64,000 bases of DNA from Mameliella sp. MMSF_3455 (GTDB lineage Bacteria > Pseudomonadota > Alphaproteobacteria > Rhodobacterales > Rhodobacteraceae), in assembly GCF_030733205.1 (NCBI RefSeq), contig NZ_JASHJL010000006.1:1-64000 (forward strand). Direction: 5' to 3'. The notes under the pieces are model-generated. The model did no database searches. It worked only from the letters and a program-made list of their open reading frames with translations, and was not told the origin of the DNA. Made by a program: the position numbers and the translations under genes. Below, piece after piece: positions 27,245-35,166 of the stretch (position 1 is the first letter of the stretch; each line of letters opens with the position of its first letter).

Positions 27245-28621
27245 ATGCGACGTGTCTCTCCCCTGGCGGTGGCCGGCTTCGGCGTGGCCACCGGCGCAGG
27301 CCTGATTGCCTATGGCTTGGTCCTGGGCGCGTCCGGTGCCCTATGGACGGCCGCCGGGCTGGGCTTGGCGGGGATCACATTGTTCGCGACCCGCGCGGTG
27401 CCCGAGGTCGTGGCCGCCATTGCCATTTTCCTGGTGGCTCTGGGGTTGGGTACGGCCCCGCGCGACATCATCTTTTCCGGGTTCATGTCCGGCGGGTTCT
27501 GGTTGATCGTGTCGGGGATCATCCTGGGAACGGCGATCACCGCGACGGGGCTGGCGGCCCGGATATCCGGCCGGCTGTTCGCGCTGGCGGGCCCGTCCTA
27601 TGGGCGTGCGACGCTGGTGATTGCGACGACCGGGCTGCTGCTGGGCATCCTGGTGCCGTCGACCATGCCACGGGTCATCGTGATGGTCCCGGTTGCGGCC
27701 GCCTTTGCCGAGCGGCTGGGGCTCGACCCCAAGGGGCGGGGGGGCATCGGCCTGATCGCAACCGCCGTCACCGCGACGTTGCTGCCGACCTACACGATCC
27801 TGACAGCAAACCTTCCTACCATCGTGCATGTCGGCGCGATGCAGCAAAGCTATGGTATCGCCAGCACCTATTCCGAATACATGATCCAGCAATGGCCGGT
27901 GAATGCGCTGCGGTTCCTGCTGATCGTGATCCTGATGATGCGCTTCACCACGGAAACGCCCGTGTGCGCTGCTGACGACGCAGCGGGGGCGGCGCCGCAT
28001 CGCCCGGAACAGCGGCGGCTTCTGATCGTCCTGGGGGTCGCCATCCTTGGCTGGATGACGGATTTCCTGCACGGGATTGAACCCGCCTGGATCGCCATGG
28101 CGGCGGCGGCCATCGTGATCTGGCCCCGTTTCGGGATGCTTGATGGCAATGCGATGCGCGAGAGGATCGATTTCTCGCCGCCGATCTTTTTTGCCGCCCT
28201 CGTGACCGTTGTGGCCGTTGCCCGCGAGGCCGGGCTGGACCAGGTTCTGGCGGATTTGTTCATCGCTCGCCTGCCGTTGTCGCCCGCCGGTGACCTATCA
28301 TCGGTCTACGCGGTCTACGGGTTCTCTGTCGTCATCTCTCACCTGACGACGGCGCCCGCGGCTCCGGCGGTGCTGGTGCCCTTCGCCGCCTCGTTGTCCG
28401 AGGCGACGGGCCTGTCGCTCAAGGCGGTTTCCATGGTGCAGATGATCGGGATCGCAACACCGGTCCTGGCCTACCAAGCGCCACCTTTGATCGTGGCGAT
28501 GTCGATTTCCACGGTGCCCAACGCCGTGTTCGTCAGGCTCTGTGTCTGGCTGGCGCTGGCGGTATCCCTGATCGGTTTGCCGCTGACCTACCTGTGGTGG
28601 CAAGTGATCGGTTTCGTTTGA
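27245..28621 (+). CDS. SLC13-family anion permease
   Basis: 458 aa with about 11-12 helices. The pattern of the divalent anion:Na+ symporter (DASS/SLC13) family is visible in two repeats, with LGILVPSTMPRVIVMVPVAAAFAERLGLDP in the first half and SHLTTAPAAPAVLVPFAASLSEATG in the second; the latter corresponds to the SNT substrate-binding loop with HLTTAP in place of SNT. Likely imports a di- or tricarboxylate or sulfonate. This gives the operon a second uptake route beside the TRAP system. Starts 9 bases after the quinone oxidoreductase stop. Confidence 0.82.
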   Translation: MRRVSPLAVAGFGVATGAGLIAYGLVLGASGALWTAAGLGLAGITLFATRAVPEVVAAIAIFLVALGLGTAPRDIIFSGFMSGGFWLIVSGIILGTAITATGLAARISGRLFALAGPSYGRATLVIATTGLLLGILVPSTMPRVIVMVPVAAAFAERLGLDPKGRGGIGLIATAVTATLLPTYTILTANLPTIVHVGAMQQSYGIASTYSEYMIQQWPVNALRFLLIVILMMRFTTETPVCAADDAAGAAPHRPEQRRLLIVLGVAILGWMTDFLHGIEPAWIAMAAAAIVIWPRFGMLDGNAMRERIDFSPPIFFAALVTVVAVAREAGLDQVLADLFIARLPLSPAGDLSSVYAVYGFSVVISHLTTAPAAPAVLVPFAASLSEATGLSLKAVSMVQMIGIATPVLAYQAPPLIVAMSISTVPNAVFVRLCVWLALAVSLIGLPLTYLWWQVIGFV

Positions 28622-28673
28622 GAACGGGCAGCGGAGATCATCAGAAGACCCGAAACCGGGCAAAGGAGGAAAC

Positions 28674-29534
28674 ATGAAAATGACAATCGGCATCTTCGGG
28701 CTTGGCCTGATCGGAATGGCGCTGGCGGAACGCCTGCTCGCCGCGGGCCACACCGTGCTTGGAACCGATGTCGACCAGGGGCGGCTGGACCTCTTGGAAT
28801 CGAAAGGGGGACGCAGGGCAGAGCCTTCGGCGCTATGGCAGACGGACGTTCTTCTGTCCGCCGTTTTCAGCACCGACCAGCTGGCCGATATCATCGAGGC
28901 CGCCCCGGACGGCACGGGCAGGGTGCTGGTCACCATGAGCACCTGCGATCCCGAACAGGTCGCCGCGTTGGAAGGCCGTGCTGCAGCCAAGGGCATCACC
29001 TTGGTGGAATCGCCGATTTCCGGCACTAGCCTTCAGGTGCAGCAGGGCACCGCGCTGCTGCTGCTGGCCGGGAATGACGCCGGACTGGACGAGTTCGAGG
29101 AATTCGCGGACGCGATTTCGACCCAGCGGGAGCGGGTGGGCGCCATCGGCAATGGCAACCGGACAAAGCTGGCGATCAACTGCGTGCTGGGGCTGACCCG
29201 CGCCGCGGTGGCCGAGGGGCTGGTCTTTGCCGAGGCCGTGGGGCTGGATCCCGAAACGTTCCTGCAGACAGCACTGCGGTCCGCCGCGCGGTCGGACGTG
29301 ATGGCCGCCAAGGGGCCGTTGATGGTGAAGCGGGACTTCACCCCGTTGGGACGAATTGCCCAATCGCAGAAGGATTTCAAGCTGATCCACGAAATGGCCG
29401 GCCGTTTCGGTCACGGCGGCATGCCGATGGTCAACCGCTATCTCGAAGTCATGGAGAATGCCGAGGCCGCGGGCGACAGCGATCTCGACAATTCCGCGGT
29501 GTTCCGGGCCGTTCTGCGGATGGCAAAGGCCTAG
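28674..29534 (+). CDS. NAD(P)-dependent beta-hydroxyacid dehydrogenase (3-HIBADH family)
   Basis: 286 aa. Rossmann motif IFGLGLIGMALAERLLAAGH; substrate loop ESPISGTS in place of DAPVSGG; catalytic Lys in GNRTKLAINCVLG; FTPLGRIAQSQKDFKLIHEMAG corresponds to the K-D-x-x-L helix. A family member with altered substrate loop, like the one at 4857-5741 but not especially close to it. AAAGGAGGAAAC precedes the ATG. Last gene of the plus operon; converges with the AEC carrier gene at 29538 with a 3-base gap. Confidence 0.88.
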   Translation: MKMTIGIFGLGLIGMALAERLLAAGHTVLGTDVDQGRLDLLESKGGRRAEPSALWQTDVLLSAVFSTDQLADIIEAAPDGTGRVLVTMSTCDPEQVAALEGRAAAKGITLVESPISGTSLQVQQGTALLLLAGNDAGLDEFEEFADAISTQRERVGAIGNGNRTKLAINCVLGLTRAAVAEGLVFAEAVGLDPETFLQTALRSAARSDVMAAKGPLMVKRDFTPLGRIAQSQKDFKLIHEMAGRFGHGGMPMVNRYLEVMENAEAAGDSDLDNSAVFRAVLRMAKA

Positions 29535-29537
29535 GCG

Positions 29538-30443
29538 TCACAGCGCTGCGATATGCAGGGCGGCGGCGATCAGGACGGGCAGGCACAAGAAGTTCAGCAC
29601 CGTCGAGCTGACAACAAACGCCGCCACCCGTTCTGGCTCGCGCCCGTAGTGCTGGGAAATCACGTAGGTGACCAGCGCAGAGGGCATGGCGGACATGAGA
29701 AAGACGGCACCCGCCTCGATTCCGTCCAGACCGAACAGAAAGACCATCGACAATCCGGTCGCGAGGCCGATTGCCAGTCTCAACATCGCCAGCAGGATCG
29801 ACGTCGCGATATCCTTGACGCGCAAACGGGCCAGCGCGCCGCCCAAAAGGATCAGCATCACCGGGATCATCATCCCTCCCAGCAGGGCGGTGGTGTCGGC
29901 GATGATCTTGGGGGGCGCCACATCGGCCACGCGGAACCCGATGACAGCCAACACTGTCCAGATCAGCGGTTCCTTCAACAGTTTCCGCAGGCCCAGTTCA
30001 CCGGAAACCACCATAGGCACAACCGTGTACTGAACCAGTGCGATGACGAAAAAGAACGCGGCGCCAATCGCCAATCCCGCATCCGAGAATGTGAAGAAGA
30101 CAACCGGAAGCCCGGCATTGCCAGCATTGGGAAGCGCCAGAGGGGACAGAAACGTGCGTTGAGGCAGGCGGAACAGGGCCAGCGCCAGAAACGCAAGCGC
30201 ACCACCCAGAACGGCCACCGCAAAGGTTATTCCGATCATGCGGGCAAGGGCCTCGTCCGGCAAGGCGGTGTTTGTCAGAGAGGAAAACACCAGGCAGGGT
30301 GTGCCGATCCAAAGCGCAAGGCGGCTAAGCGTGGTGGAATCGAAGCTGGGTCCGCGTTTTTCGAAAAGGAAACCAAGCGCCGCCACGACAAAGATGGGCG
30401 CGATTATCTCAAAGATTTCAAATACCAAGTTGCCCCCGATCAT
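29538..30443 (-). CDS. AEC family transporter
   Basis: 301 aa, about ten helices, auxin-efflux-carrier/malonate-transporter superfamily. Landmarks: LPNAGNAGLPVVFFTFSDAGLAIGAAFFF (the N-x-G-N-x-G-L-P motif), PKIIADTTALLGGMMIPVMLILLGGALARL and MPSALVTYVISQHYG. Bacterial members carry malonate, malate or related acids. Probably co-transcribed with the upstream Gfo/Idh/MocA gene, though a hairpin (30480-30502) lies between. Confidence 0.9.
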   Translation of the reverse strand: MIGGNLVFEIFEIIAPIFVVAALGFLFEKRGPSFDSTTLSRLALWIGTPCLVFSSLTNTALPDEALARMIGITFAVAVLGGALAFLALALFRLPQRTFLSPLALPNAGNAGLPVVFFTFSDAGLAIGAAFFFVIALVQYTVVPMVVSGELGLRKLLKEPLIWTVLAVIGFRVADVAPPKIIADTTALLGGMMIPVMLILLGGALARLRVKDIATSILLAMLRLAIGLATGLSMVFLFGLDGIEAGAVFLMSAMPSALVTYVISQHYGREPERVAAFVVSSTVLNFLCLPVLIAAALHIAAL

Positions 30444-30479
30444 ATGGAGCCCGAGACAATAAATCGTACCGCCACTCCG

Positions 30480-30502
30480 GTCTTGCCGGCCTCCGGCAAG
30501 AC
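30480..30502 (-). terminator. hairpin between Gfo/Idh/MocA and AEC genes
   Basis: GTCTTGCCGG / CCGGCAAGAC, 10-bp perfect arms with a 3-base loop, in the 131-base gap downstream of the 30575 gene. No U-tract in the minus direction; partial terminator or processing site. Confidence 0.45.
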
Positions 30503-30574
30503 GGGCGGCGACCGCCGTGACGGTTCGGTGTCAACGGCGGCACAAGGGGGCCAGGCCCTCGATGACGCGAAAGG

Positions 30575-31645
30575 TCACTCCGCCGCCTTCATGTCCGCGA
30601 GGGTTGCCATCGCGTGGTTGGACAGCGGCAGGCCCACAGGCTCGCCAATCTCGGCCGAGATATCGGCGGCAAGGTAGCTTTCCATCACCATCCGCGCATG
30701 TTCCGGCGCCACCAGCGGCTGGCGATCAAGCAACACTGATTCGAGGAAATGCAGCGTCTCCGGCCCCATCTGACCTGCATACATGTGGTCCACATGCTCG
30801 CCCGGCATGGTCGACATGGGGAAGCGCGTGCCACCCTCGACGGTGTTGAACCAGTTGTCGCGCGAGGTGTCGTCAAGCACCAGGGAACCTTCGGTACCGG
30901 TGATCTCGATCCAGGTCGCGCAGTAGTTTGGATAGGACGGGGGCAGGTTCCAGCCACCGCCGATCACGACCAGCGCGCCATTGTCCATGTTCACCGTGTT
31001 CCACATGCAGTCGTAAGAGCCGTTCAGCTCTTTCATGTAGCCATAGGCGCCTTGCGAATAGACCTTGGTGGGTTTGGCATCGAGCAGCCAGTAGACAAAA
31101 TCGAGGTCATGCGTGCTTTCCATCGCCGCCGGCGACAGCTTGACCCGGCCGGCAATGCGCGACCCGAGGCTGCGCGACAGGTGGCGCGACACCATGACAT
31201 TGACGATCTTGCCCAGTTTGCCCTCGGCGATCGCCTTCTTGGCCCAGGCGATTTTCGGGTTGAAACGCTGCGAGTAGCCGATGGTGAACTTGACGCCCTT
31301 TTCCTTTGAAATGTTGATCAGGTCGTCGGCCTCGGCCAGTTCCATCGCGATGGGCTTTTCCAGCAGGACGTGCTTGCCCGCCTTCAGGCAATCGCGCGCG
31401 ATGGGATAATGCGTCGGTTCCGGCGTGGTGGAGATGTAGACCACCTCGATCGCGGGATTGCGGACGATGTCCTGGTAATCATCCGTTGCCGTCGCGGGGT
31501 TGGTCAGCTCTTTCACTTCCTGCAACCGTTCGGGCCGGATTTCGCAGATGTGAAGCTTGTCGACCAAGGCCGACTTCGCCAGCGACTCCGCTCGCATTCC
31601 GCCACACCAGCCAGTGCCGATCACGGCCACTTCAACCTGTCTCAT
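30575..31645 (-). CDS. Gfo/Idh/MocA family oxidoreductase
   Basis: 356 aa from the ATG for MRQVEVAV, with GGGAG 5 bases upstream; a TTG 12 bases earlier is less likely. Rossmann motif AVIGTGWCGGMRAESLAKS, family signature LLEKPIAMELAEADDL, active-site region MESTHDLDFVYWLLDA. Likely oxidises an inositol- or sugar-like hydroxyl with NAD(P). It lies downstream of regulator B, a likely controller, and upstream of an AEC carrier. Confidence 0.88.
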   Translation of the reverse strand: MRQVEVAVIGTGWCGGMRAESLAKSALVDKLHICEIRPERLQEVKELTNPATATDDYQDIVRNPAIEVVYISTTPEPTHYPIARDCLKAGKHVLLEKPIAMELAEADDLINISKEKGVKFTIGYSQRFNPKIAWAKKAIAEGKLGKIVNVMVSRHLSRSLGSRIAGRVKLSPAAMESTHDLDFVYWLLDAKPTKVYSQGAYGYMKELNGSYDCMWNTVNMDNGALVVIGGGWNLPPSYPNYCATWIEITGTEGSLVLDDTSRDNWFNTVEGGTRFPMSTMPGEHVDHMYAGQMGPETLHFLESVLLDRQPLVAPEHARMVMESYLAADISAEIGEPVGLPLSNHAMATLADMKAAE

Positions 31646-31750
31646 TCTCGCTCCCAACGTGTCTATGTTGCTGATCAGTTTCGCAAATGGAAAATGCCGC
31701 TACAAACAAGCATTCCTGATACCCGGTATGCATTCTTCTGAAGCCGCTTT

Positions 31751-32437
31751 TCAGGCCCGCGAAGCGGCGGTCATCTGCGAAAGGGTGCTTTCCAGATGGG
31801 CGCGCATCGCCTCTCCGGCCGCGGTCGGATCGCGGCTTTCCAGCGCCGCGAGGATGGCGTCATGTTCATCGAAAGAGTGATAATCCGGGTGCGGACCGCG
31901 ATCCGAGGTGTTGAGCCTGCGCCAGACCACGGCCAACCTGACACCGTTCAGAATGCGGTGCAGTGATTGCAGCAATCCATTGCCGGAGGCGGCTGCGATG
32001 GCCTCGTGAAAGTCGCTGTCGAGCTGTTCGTAGTTGCTCCAGTTCGTGGCCTCGCGCATGGCCAGGGCCATTCTGCGCAAGTCCCGCAACTGTTTCGGCG
32101 TGGCGTGCAGTGCCGCCAGCTGACAAAGCTGCGGTTCAAAGGCCAGGCGGGCATTCATCGCTTCGACCGGGCCGGTGCTTTCGGACAGTGTCGCGATGGA
32201 TCGATCGATCCTGTCGCCGCCGCGCGTGGTGCGGGGGGGCTTTGCCAGGAACGTGCCGCGCCCGACGTTGCGATCCAGGATACCTTCGGTCTCCAGCACC
32301 AGCAAGGCCTTGCGCAGTTCGGCCCGGCTGACGCCAAGCGTTTCGCAGAGCGTGCGTTCGGGCGGCATACGATCCCCGCGGGACAGGCCGGAGCCAGAGA
32401 TCCAGTTGCGTAATCGCGTCAGGACGGTGTCATGCAT
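31751..32437 (-). CDS. GntR-family regulator (FadR-type, FCD domain), paralogue B
   Basis: 228 aa from the ATG for MHDTVLTRL. Winged helix GDRMPPERTLCETLGVSRAELRKALLVLETEGILDRNVGRGTFL and FCD domain (LDSDFHEAIAAASGN, PDYHSFDEHDAILAALESRDP). Same length and layout as paralogue A at 19769-20455, and recognisably similar throughout. A TGGTTCACCA site (32438-32447) abuts the start codon and the perfect 18-bp palindrome lies about 115 bases upstream. Autoregulation and cross-regulation of both loci are likely. Confidence 0.93.
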   Translation of the reverse strand: MHDTVLTRLRNWISGSGLSRGDRMPPERTLCETLGVSRAELRKALLVLETEGILDRNVGRGTFLAKPPRTTRGGDRIDRSIATLSESTGPVEAMNARLAFEPQLCQLAALHATPKQLRDLRRMALAMREATNWSNYEQLDSDFHEAIAAASGNGLLQSLHRILNGVRLAVVWRRLNTSDRGPHPDYHSFDEHDAILAALESRDPTAAGEAMRAHLESTLSQMTAASRA

Positions 32438-32450
32438 TGGTTCACCAAAT
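32436..32450. promoter_or_regulatory. GntR operator at the start codon of regulator B
   Basis: ATTGGTTCACCAAAT with TGGTNNACCA core, directly upstream of and partly overlapping the ATG of the 31751-32437 regulator. Same placement as at regulator A. Confidence 0.62.
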
Positions 32451-32550
32451 CGAGTTGATTTCGGGGCCATTCACAGCCATAAGGCTTTCGCATCGGAGCG
32501 CCTATGGCTATTGTGGAAAAGGGTTTCTTCCCTTCTGGCACGGCCCTGAC

Positions 32551-32568
32551 AAATTGGTCAACCAATTT
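32551..32568. promoter_or_regulatory. 18-bp palindromic GntR operator upstream of regulator B
   Basis: AAATTGGT-CA-ACCAATTT, base-for-base identical to 20595-20612. It lies between the cupin stop codon (32574) and the regulator B start, 117 bp centre-to-centre from the start-codon site. Confidence 0.75.
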
Positions 32569-32573
32569 CGCAC

Positions 32574-32990
32574 CTACACCTGATCGCGAGGCGACATATG
32601 CGCCACCGTTTCCCCGGTTTCGACAAACGTCCGCGTGACCTCGCGGGCACCGTAGATCCACAGGATCGTCAGCGGCCCGTCTCCAGTGTTGCGAAAATAA
32701 TGCGGCACATCGGCGGGCACGAAACTGGTGTCCATCGGGCCAAGCTGCATCACCTCGCCGCCGACCATGGCCTCTGCTTGGCCTGCGAGGATGGTGACCT
32801 GTTCGGCGCAGTTGTGCGTGTGCAAAGGCGCGGCGCAGCCTGCCGGAAAGGTCGTCGTCCCGGTGGTGAAGGGGGCCGCCGGGTCGGTCTCACGACCAAC
32901 CATCAACCGGGTCTCGACGCCGTCGCCCCGGGCGAAGGGCGTGATCTCTTCGTGGCGCACGATGGTGCCCTGGGGTGTTTCGGAATCCAT
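32574..32990 (-). CDS. cupin domain protein
   Basis: 138 aa small single-domain cupin. Metal-binding motif 1 reads PLHTHNCAEQVTILAGQAEAMVGGE (His, His, Glu) and motif 2 FVPADVPHYFRNTGDGPL (His). The start is the ATG for MDSETPQ, 7 bases after AAAGGA. Divergent from the malate/lactate-type dehydrogenase at 33023 (32-base gap) and upstream of regulator B. May be an isomerase or sensor for the pathway acid; function unknown. Confidence 0.85.
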   Translation of the reverse strand: MDSETPQGTIVRHEEITPFARGDGVETRLMVGRETDPAAPFTTGTTTFPAGCAAPLHTHNCAEQVTILAGQAEAMVGGEVMQLGPMDTSFVPADVPHYFRNTGDGPLTILWIYGAREVTRTFVETGETVAHMSPRDQV

Positions 32991-33022
32991 ATCCTGTCCT
33001 TTCAAAGTTTGAGGAAATCTTC

Positions 33023-34069
33023 ATGACCGACAAGACCACGCATGCCGATCTGACTGCTTTCATCGCCCGCTGCCTCGAGGCTTGCGGAATGCCGGCCCCG
33101 GATGCTGCCAGGGTCGGCGGGTTGATGGCCAAGGCTGACCTGATGGGGCAGGACGGCCACGGGGTGTTTCGGCTGCCGATGTATGTCAGGCGCATTCGTG
33201 CCGGCGGCATGAACATGACGCCGGAATTCCGCCGACTCAAGGAACGGCCCGCGACGGCGCTGATCGATGGCGACAATGGCATGGGCCATCTGGTGATGCA
33301 TCACGCCACCGAATTGGCGATGGAAAAGGCGCGGACCACCGGTGTTGCCTGGGTTGGGGCGCGACATTCGAACCACGCGGGGCCCGCGTCTCTTTATGCG
33401 ATGATGCCGGCGGCCGAAAACATGATCGGGCTTTACCTGGCGGTGGGTAGCGCCAATCACATGCCGCCTTGGGGCGGAACGGATATGCTGCTCTCGACCA
33501 ATCCGATTGCGGTGGCGCTGCCGTCGAAGGATTTTCCGCCCATCGTGCTCGACATGGCAACGACGGTCGCGGCCTATGGCAAGGTCAAGACCGCCGCGCA
33601 GAGAGGCGAAACCATGCCCGAGGGCTGGATGATCGACCGCGACGGCAAGCCGCTGACAGATCCTCGCCGAGCGGCCGAAGGTTTCCTTCTGCCGATCGGC
33701 GGCCCCAAGGGCTATGGGCTGTCGCTGATCTTCGGTATCCTGGCGGGTGTGCTGAACGGGGCGGCTTTTGGCCGCGATGTGGTGGATTTCAACGCGGACC
33801 CCAAGACGGTGACCAATACCGGACAGGTCATCCTTGCGCTTGATATCGCCGCGTTTGCCGATCCCGATGAATTCCGCGCCGGGATCGATGATGTCTGGCG
33901 GCAGATGAAATCCTCGGAAAAAATGCCCGGTGTCGACGAGATCCGCCTGCCGGGCGAGCGGCTTGACCGGGTGATGCACGACAGGTCCGAAGCTGGAATC
34001 CCGATCCCGCCGGCGCTCCGCGAGACGCTGGACGACCTGGCCAGGGACCTTGGTGTCGCCGCGCTCTGA
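33023..34069 (+). CDS. Ldh family oxidoreductase (malate/L-lactate/ureidoglycolate dehydrogenase type)
   Basis: 348 aa NAD(P)-dependent dehydrogenase of the non-Rossmann type 2 malate/lactate family. Landmarks: GQDGHGVFRLPMYVRRI (equivalent to the catalytic S-H-G-x-x-R segment), GVAWVGARHSNHAGPASLYA, STNPIAVALPSKDFPPIVLDMATT and LPIGGPKGYGLSLIFGILAGVLNGAAFG. Reduces or oxidises a 2-hydroxy/2-keto acid. GAGGAAATCTTC precedes the ATG. Plus-strand single gene, convergent with tctC at 34129 across a terminator. Confidence 0.9.
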   Translation: MTDKTTHADLTAFIARCLEACGMPAPDAARVGGLMAKADLMGQDGHGVFRLPMYVRRIRAGGMNMTPEFRRLKERPATALIDGDNGMGHLVMHHATELAMEKARTTGVAWVGARHSNHAGPASLYAMMPAAENMIGLYLAVGSANHMPPWGGTDMLLSTNPIAVALPSKDFPPIVLDMATTVAAYGKVKTAAQRGETMPEGWMIDRDGKPLTDPRRAAEGFLLPIGGPKGYGLSLIFGILAGVLNGAAFGRDVVDFNADPKTVTNTGQVILALDIAAFADPDEFRAGIDDVWRQMKSSEKMPGVDEIRLPGERLDRVMHDRSEAGIPIPPALRETLDDLARDLGVAAL

Positions 34070-34076
34070 CGCGGAC

Positions 34077-34105
34077 AAAAAAGCGCCGGGCACAGGGCCC
34101 GGCGC
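34077..34105 (-). terminator. rho-independent terminator of the tctBAC operon
   Basis: GCGCCGGGC / GCCCGGCGC, 9-bp arms (34083-34091 and 34097-34105) with a 5-base loop. Read on the minus strand it is followed by TTTTTT (complement of 34077-34082), a canonical intrinsic terminator downstream of tctC at 34129. Confidence 0.85.
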
Positions 34106-34128
34106 GATCGGTTTCGTCCGACAGTGCA

Positions 34129-35100
34129 TTACTGCGAGGTCAGCTCGTCGACCAGGACCTCGTAGGCCTTCGACTGCTCGGCGCGCATCTTGTCGTATTC
34201 ATCACCGGAGATGATGTTGATGTTCTCGCCGAGACGACCCATCATGCGGTTGAAGGTGGAGTCCTCTTCCAGCTTCTTGAAGGCTTCGGAAAGCTTGGTC
34301 AGCGCTTCCTCGGGCGTGCCTTTCGGGGCCAGAACGACCCGGTGCATGAAGCCGACGTCGCCTTCGACACCCACTTCGGCAAAGGTCGGCACACCTTCGT
34401 AGATGCGCTCTTCGCCCGCGGTGGCCAGCACGCGAACGGTGCCTGCATCAAGATGGCTGGACAGCGAGGACGGGAAGCCCATGGTCACGTCCGCATCCCC
34501 CGACAGCAGCGCCTGCAGGGCGGGTCCGCCACCCGGGTAGGGCACCAGGTTCCACTGCATGTCCAGCGCCTGCATCATCTGTGCTGCGGGCACGAACAGT
34601 GCGCCCCAGTTGCCGGAATGGGCCATCTGGATGCCACCGGGATTCTCCTTTGAGGCGGCAATCAGTTCGTCCATCGTCTGGTAAGGGCTGTCTGCACGGA
34701 CGGCGACCGCGATGGGCGCATAGTTCACCCGTGCCACCGTGACGAAATCCTCCAGCGGATCATAGGGCAGGTTCTCGACGTGCTGTTGCAGCATGTCGAT
34801 GTAGTTGTGGGTGAACAGAAGCGTGTAACCGTCTGCCGGAGCACGGGCGACCTCATGCGTGCCTTTCTGGCCGCCGGCGCCGGGGGACAACTGCACGATC
34901 ATCGCCTGGTTCAGGTAGCTGGGGATGATCGAGGTGATGACCCGGGCATTCAGGTCGTGCGAACCGCCCGCACCCAGCGGGATCACCATCGTGACCGGTT
35001 TCTCGGGGAATTCCGCCTGGGCCGGCGCCGCGAAGGACGCGATCGCGGCCCCCGTCACGGCCAGCGCGGCCAGCGATTTCTTTGCGAAGTCTTTGAACAT
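34129..35100 (-). CDS. tctC: TctC-family solute receptor (Bug family), second system
   Basis: 323 aa, normal Bug-family length. Sec signal peptide (MFKDFAKKSLAALAVTGAA, cleaved near AQA-EFP). Landmarks: FPEKPVTMVIPLGAGGSHDLNAR, LSPGAGGQKGTHEVARAPADGYTLL, ADSPYQTMDELIAASKENPGGIQMAHSGNWGA. Receptor for a carboxylate, working with the tctB and tctA genes upstream. Last gene of the operon; ends in a strong terminator. Clearly different from the Tat-exported long TctC pair at 16-18 kb. Confidence 0.94.
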   Translation of the reverse strand: MFKDFAKKSLAALAVTGAAIASFAAPAQAEFPEKPVTMVIPLGAGGSHDLNARVITSIIPSYLNQAMIVQLSPGAGGQKGTHEVARAPADGYTLLFTHNYIDMLQQHVENLPYDPLEDFVTVARVNYAPIAVAVRADSPYQTMDELIAASKENPGGIQMAHSGNWGALFVPAAQMMQALDMQWNLVPYPGGGPALQALLSGDADVTMGFPSSLSSHLDAGTVRVLATAGEERIYEGVPTFAEVGVEGDVGFMHRVVLAPKGTPEEALTKLSEAFKKLEEDSTFNRMMGRLGENINIISGDEYDKMRAEQSKAYEVLVDELTSQ

Positions 35101-35166
35101 GGGTCTCTCCCTTGGTTTGGTCTTGTTTCGGCGCGGCGCCGGGCGGCGCCGCACCTGTCCTTGCAG

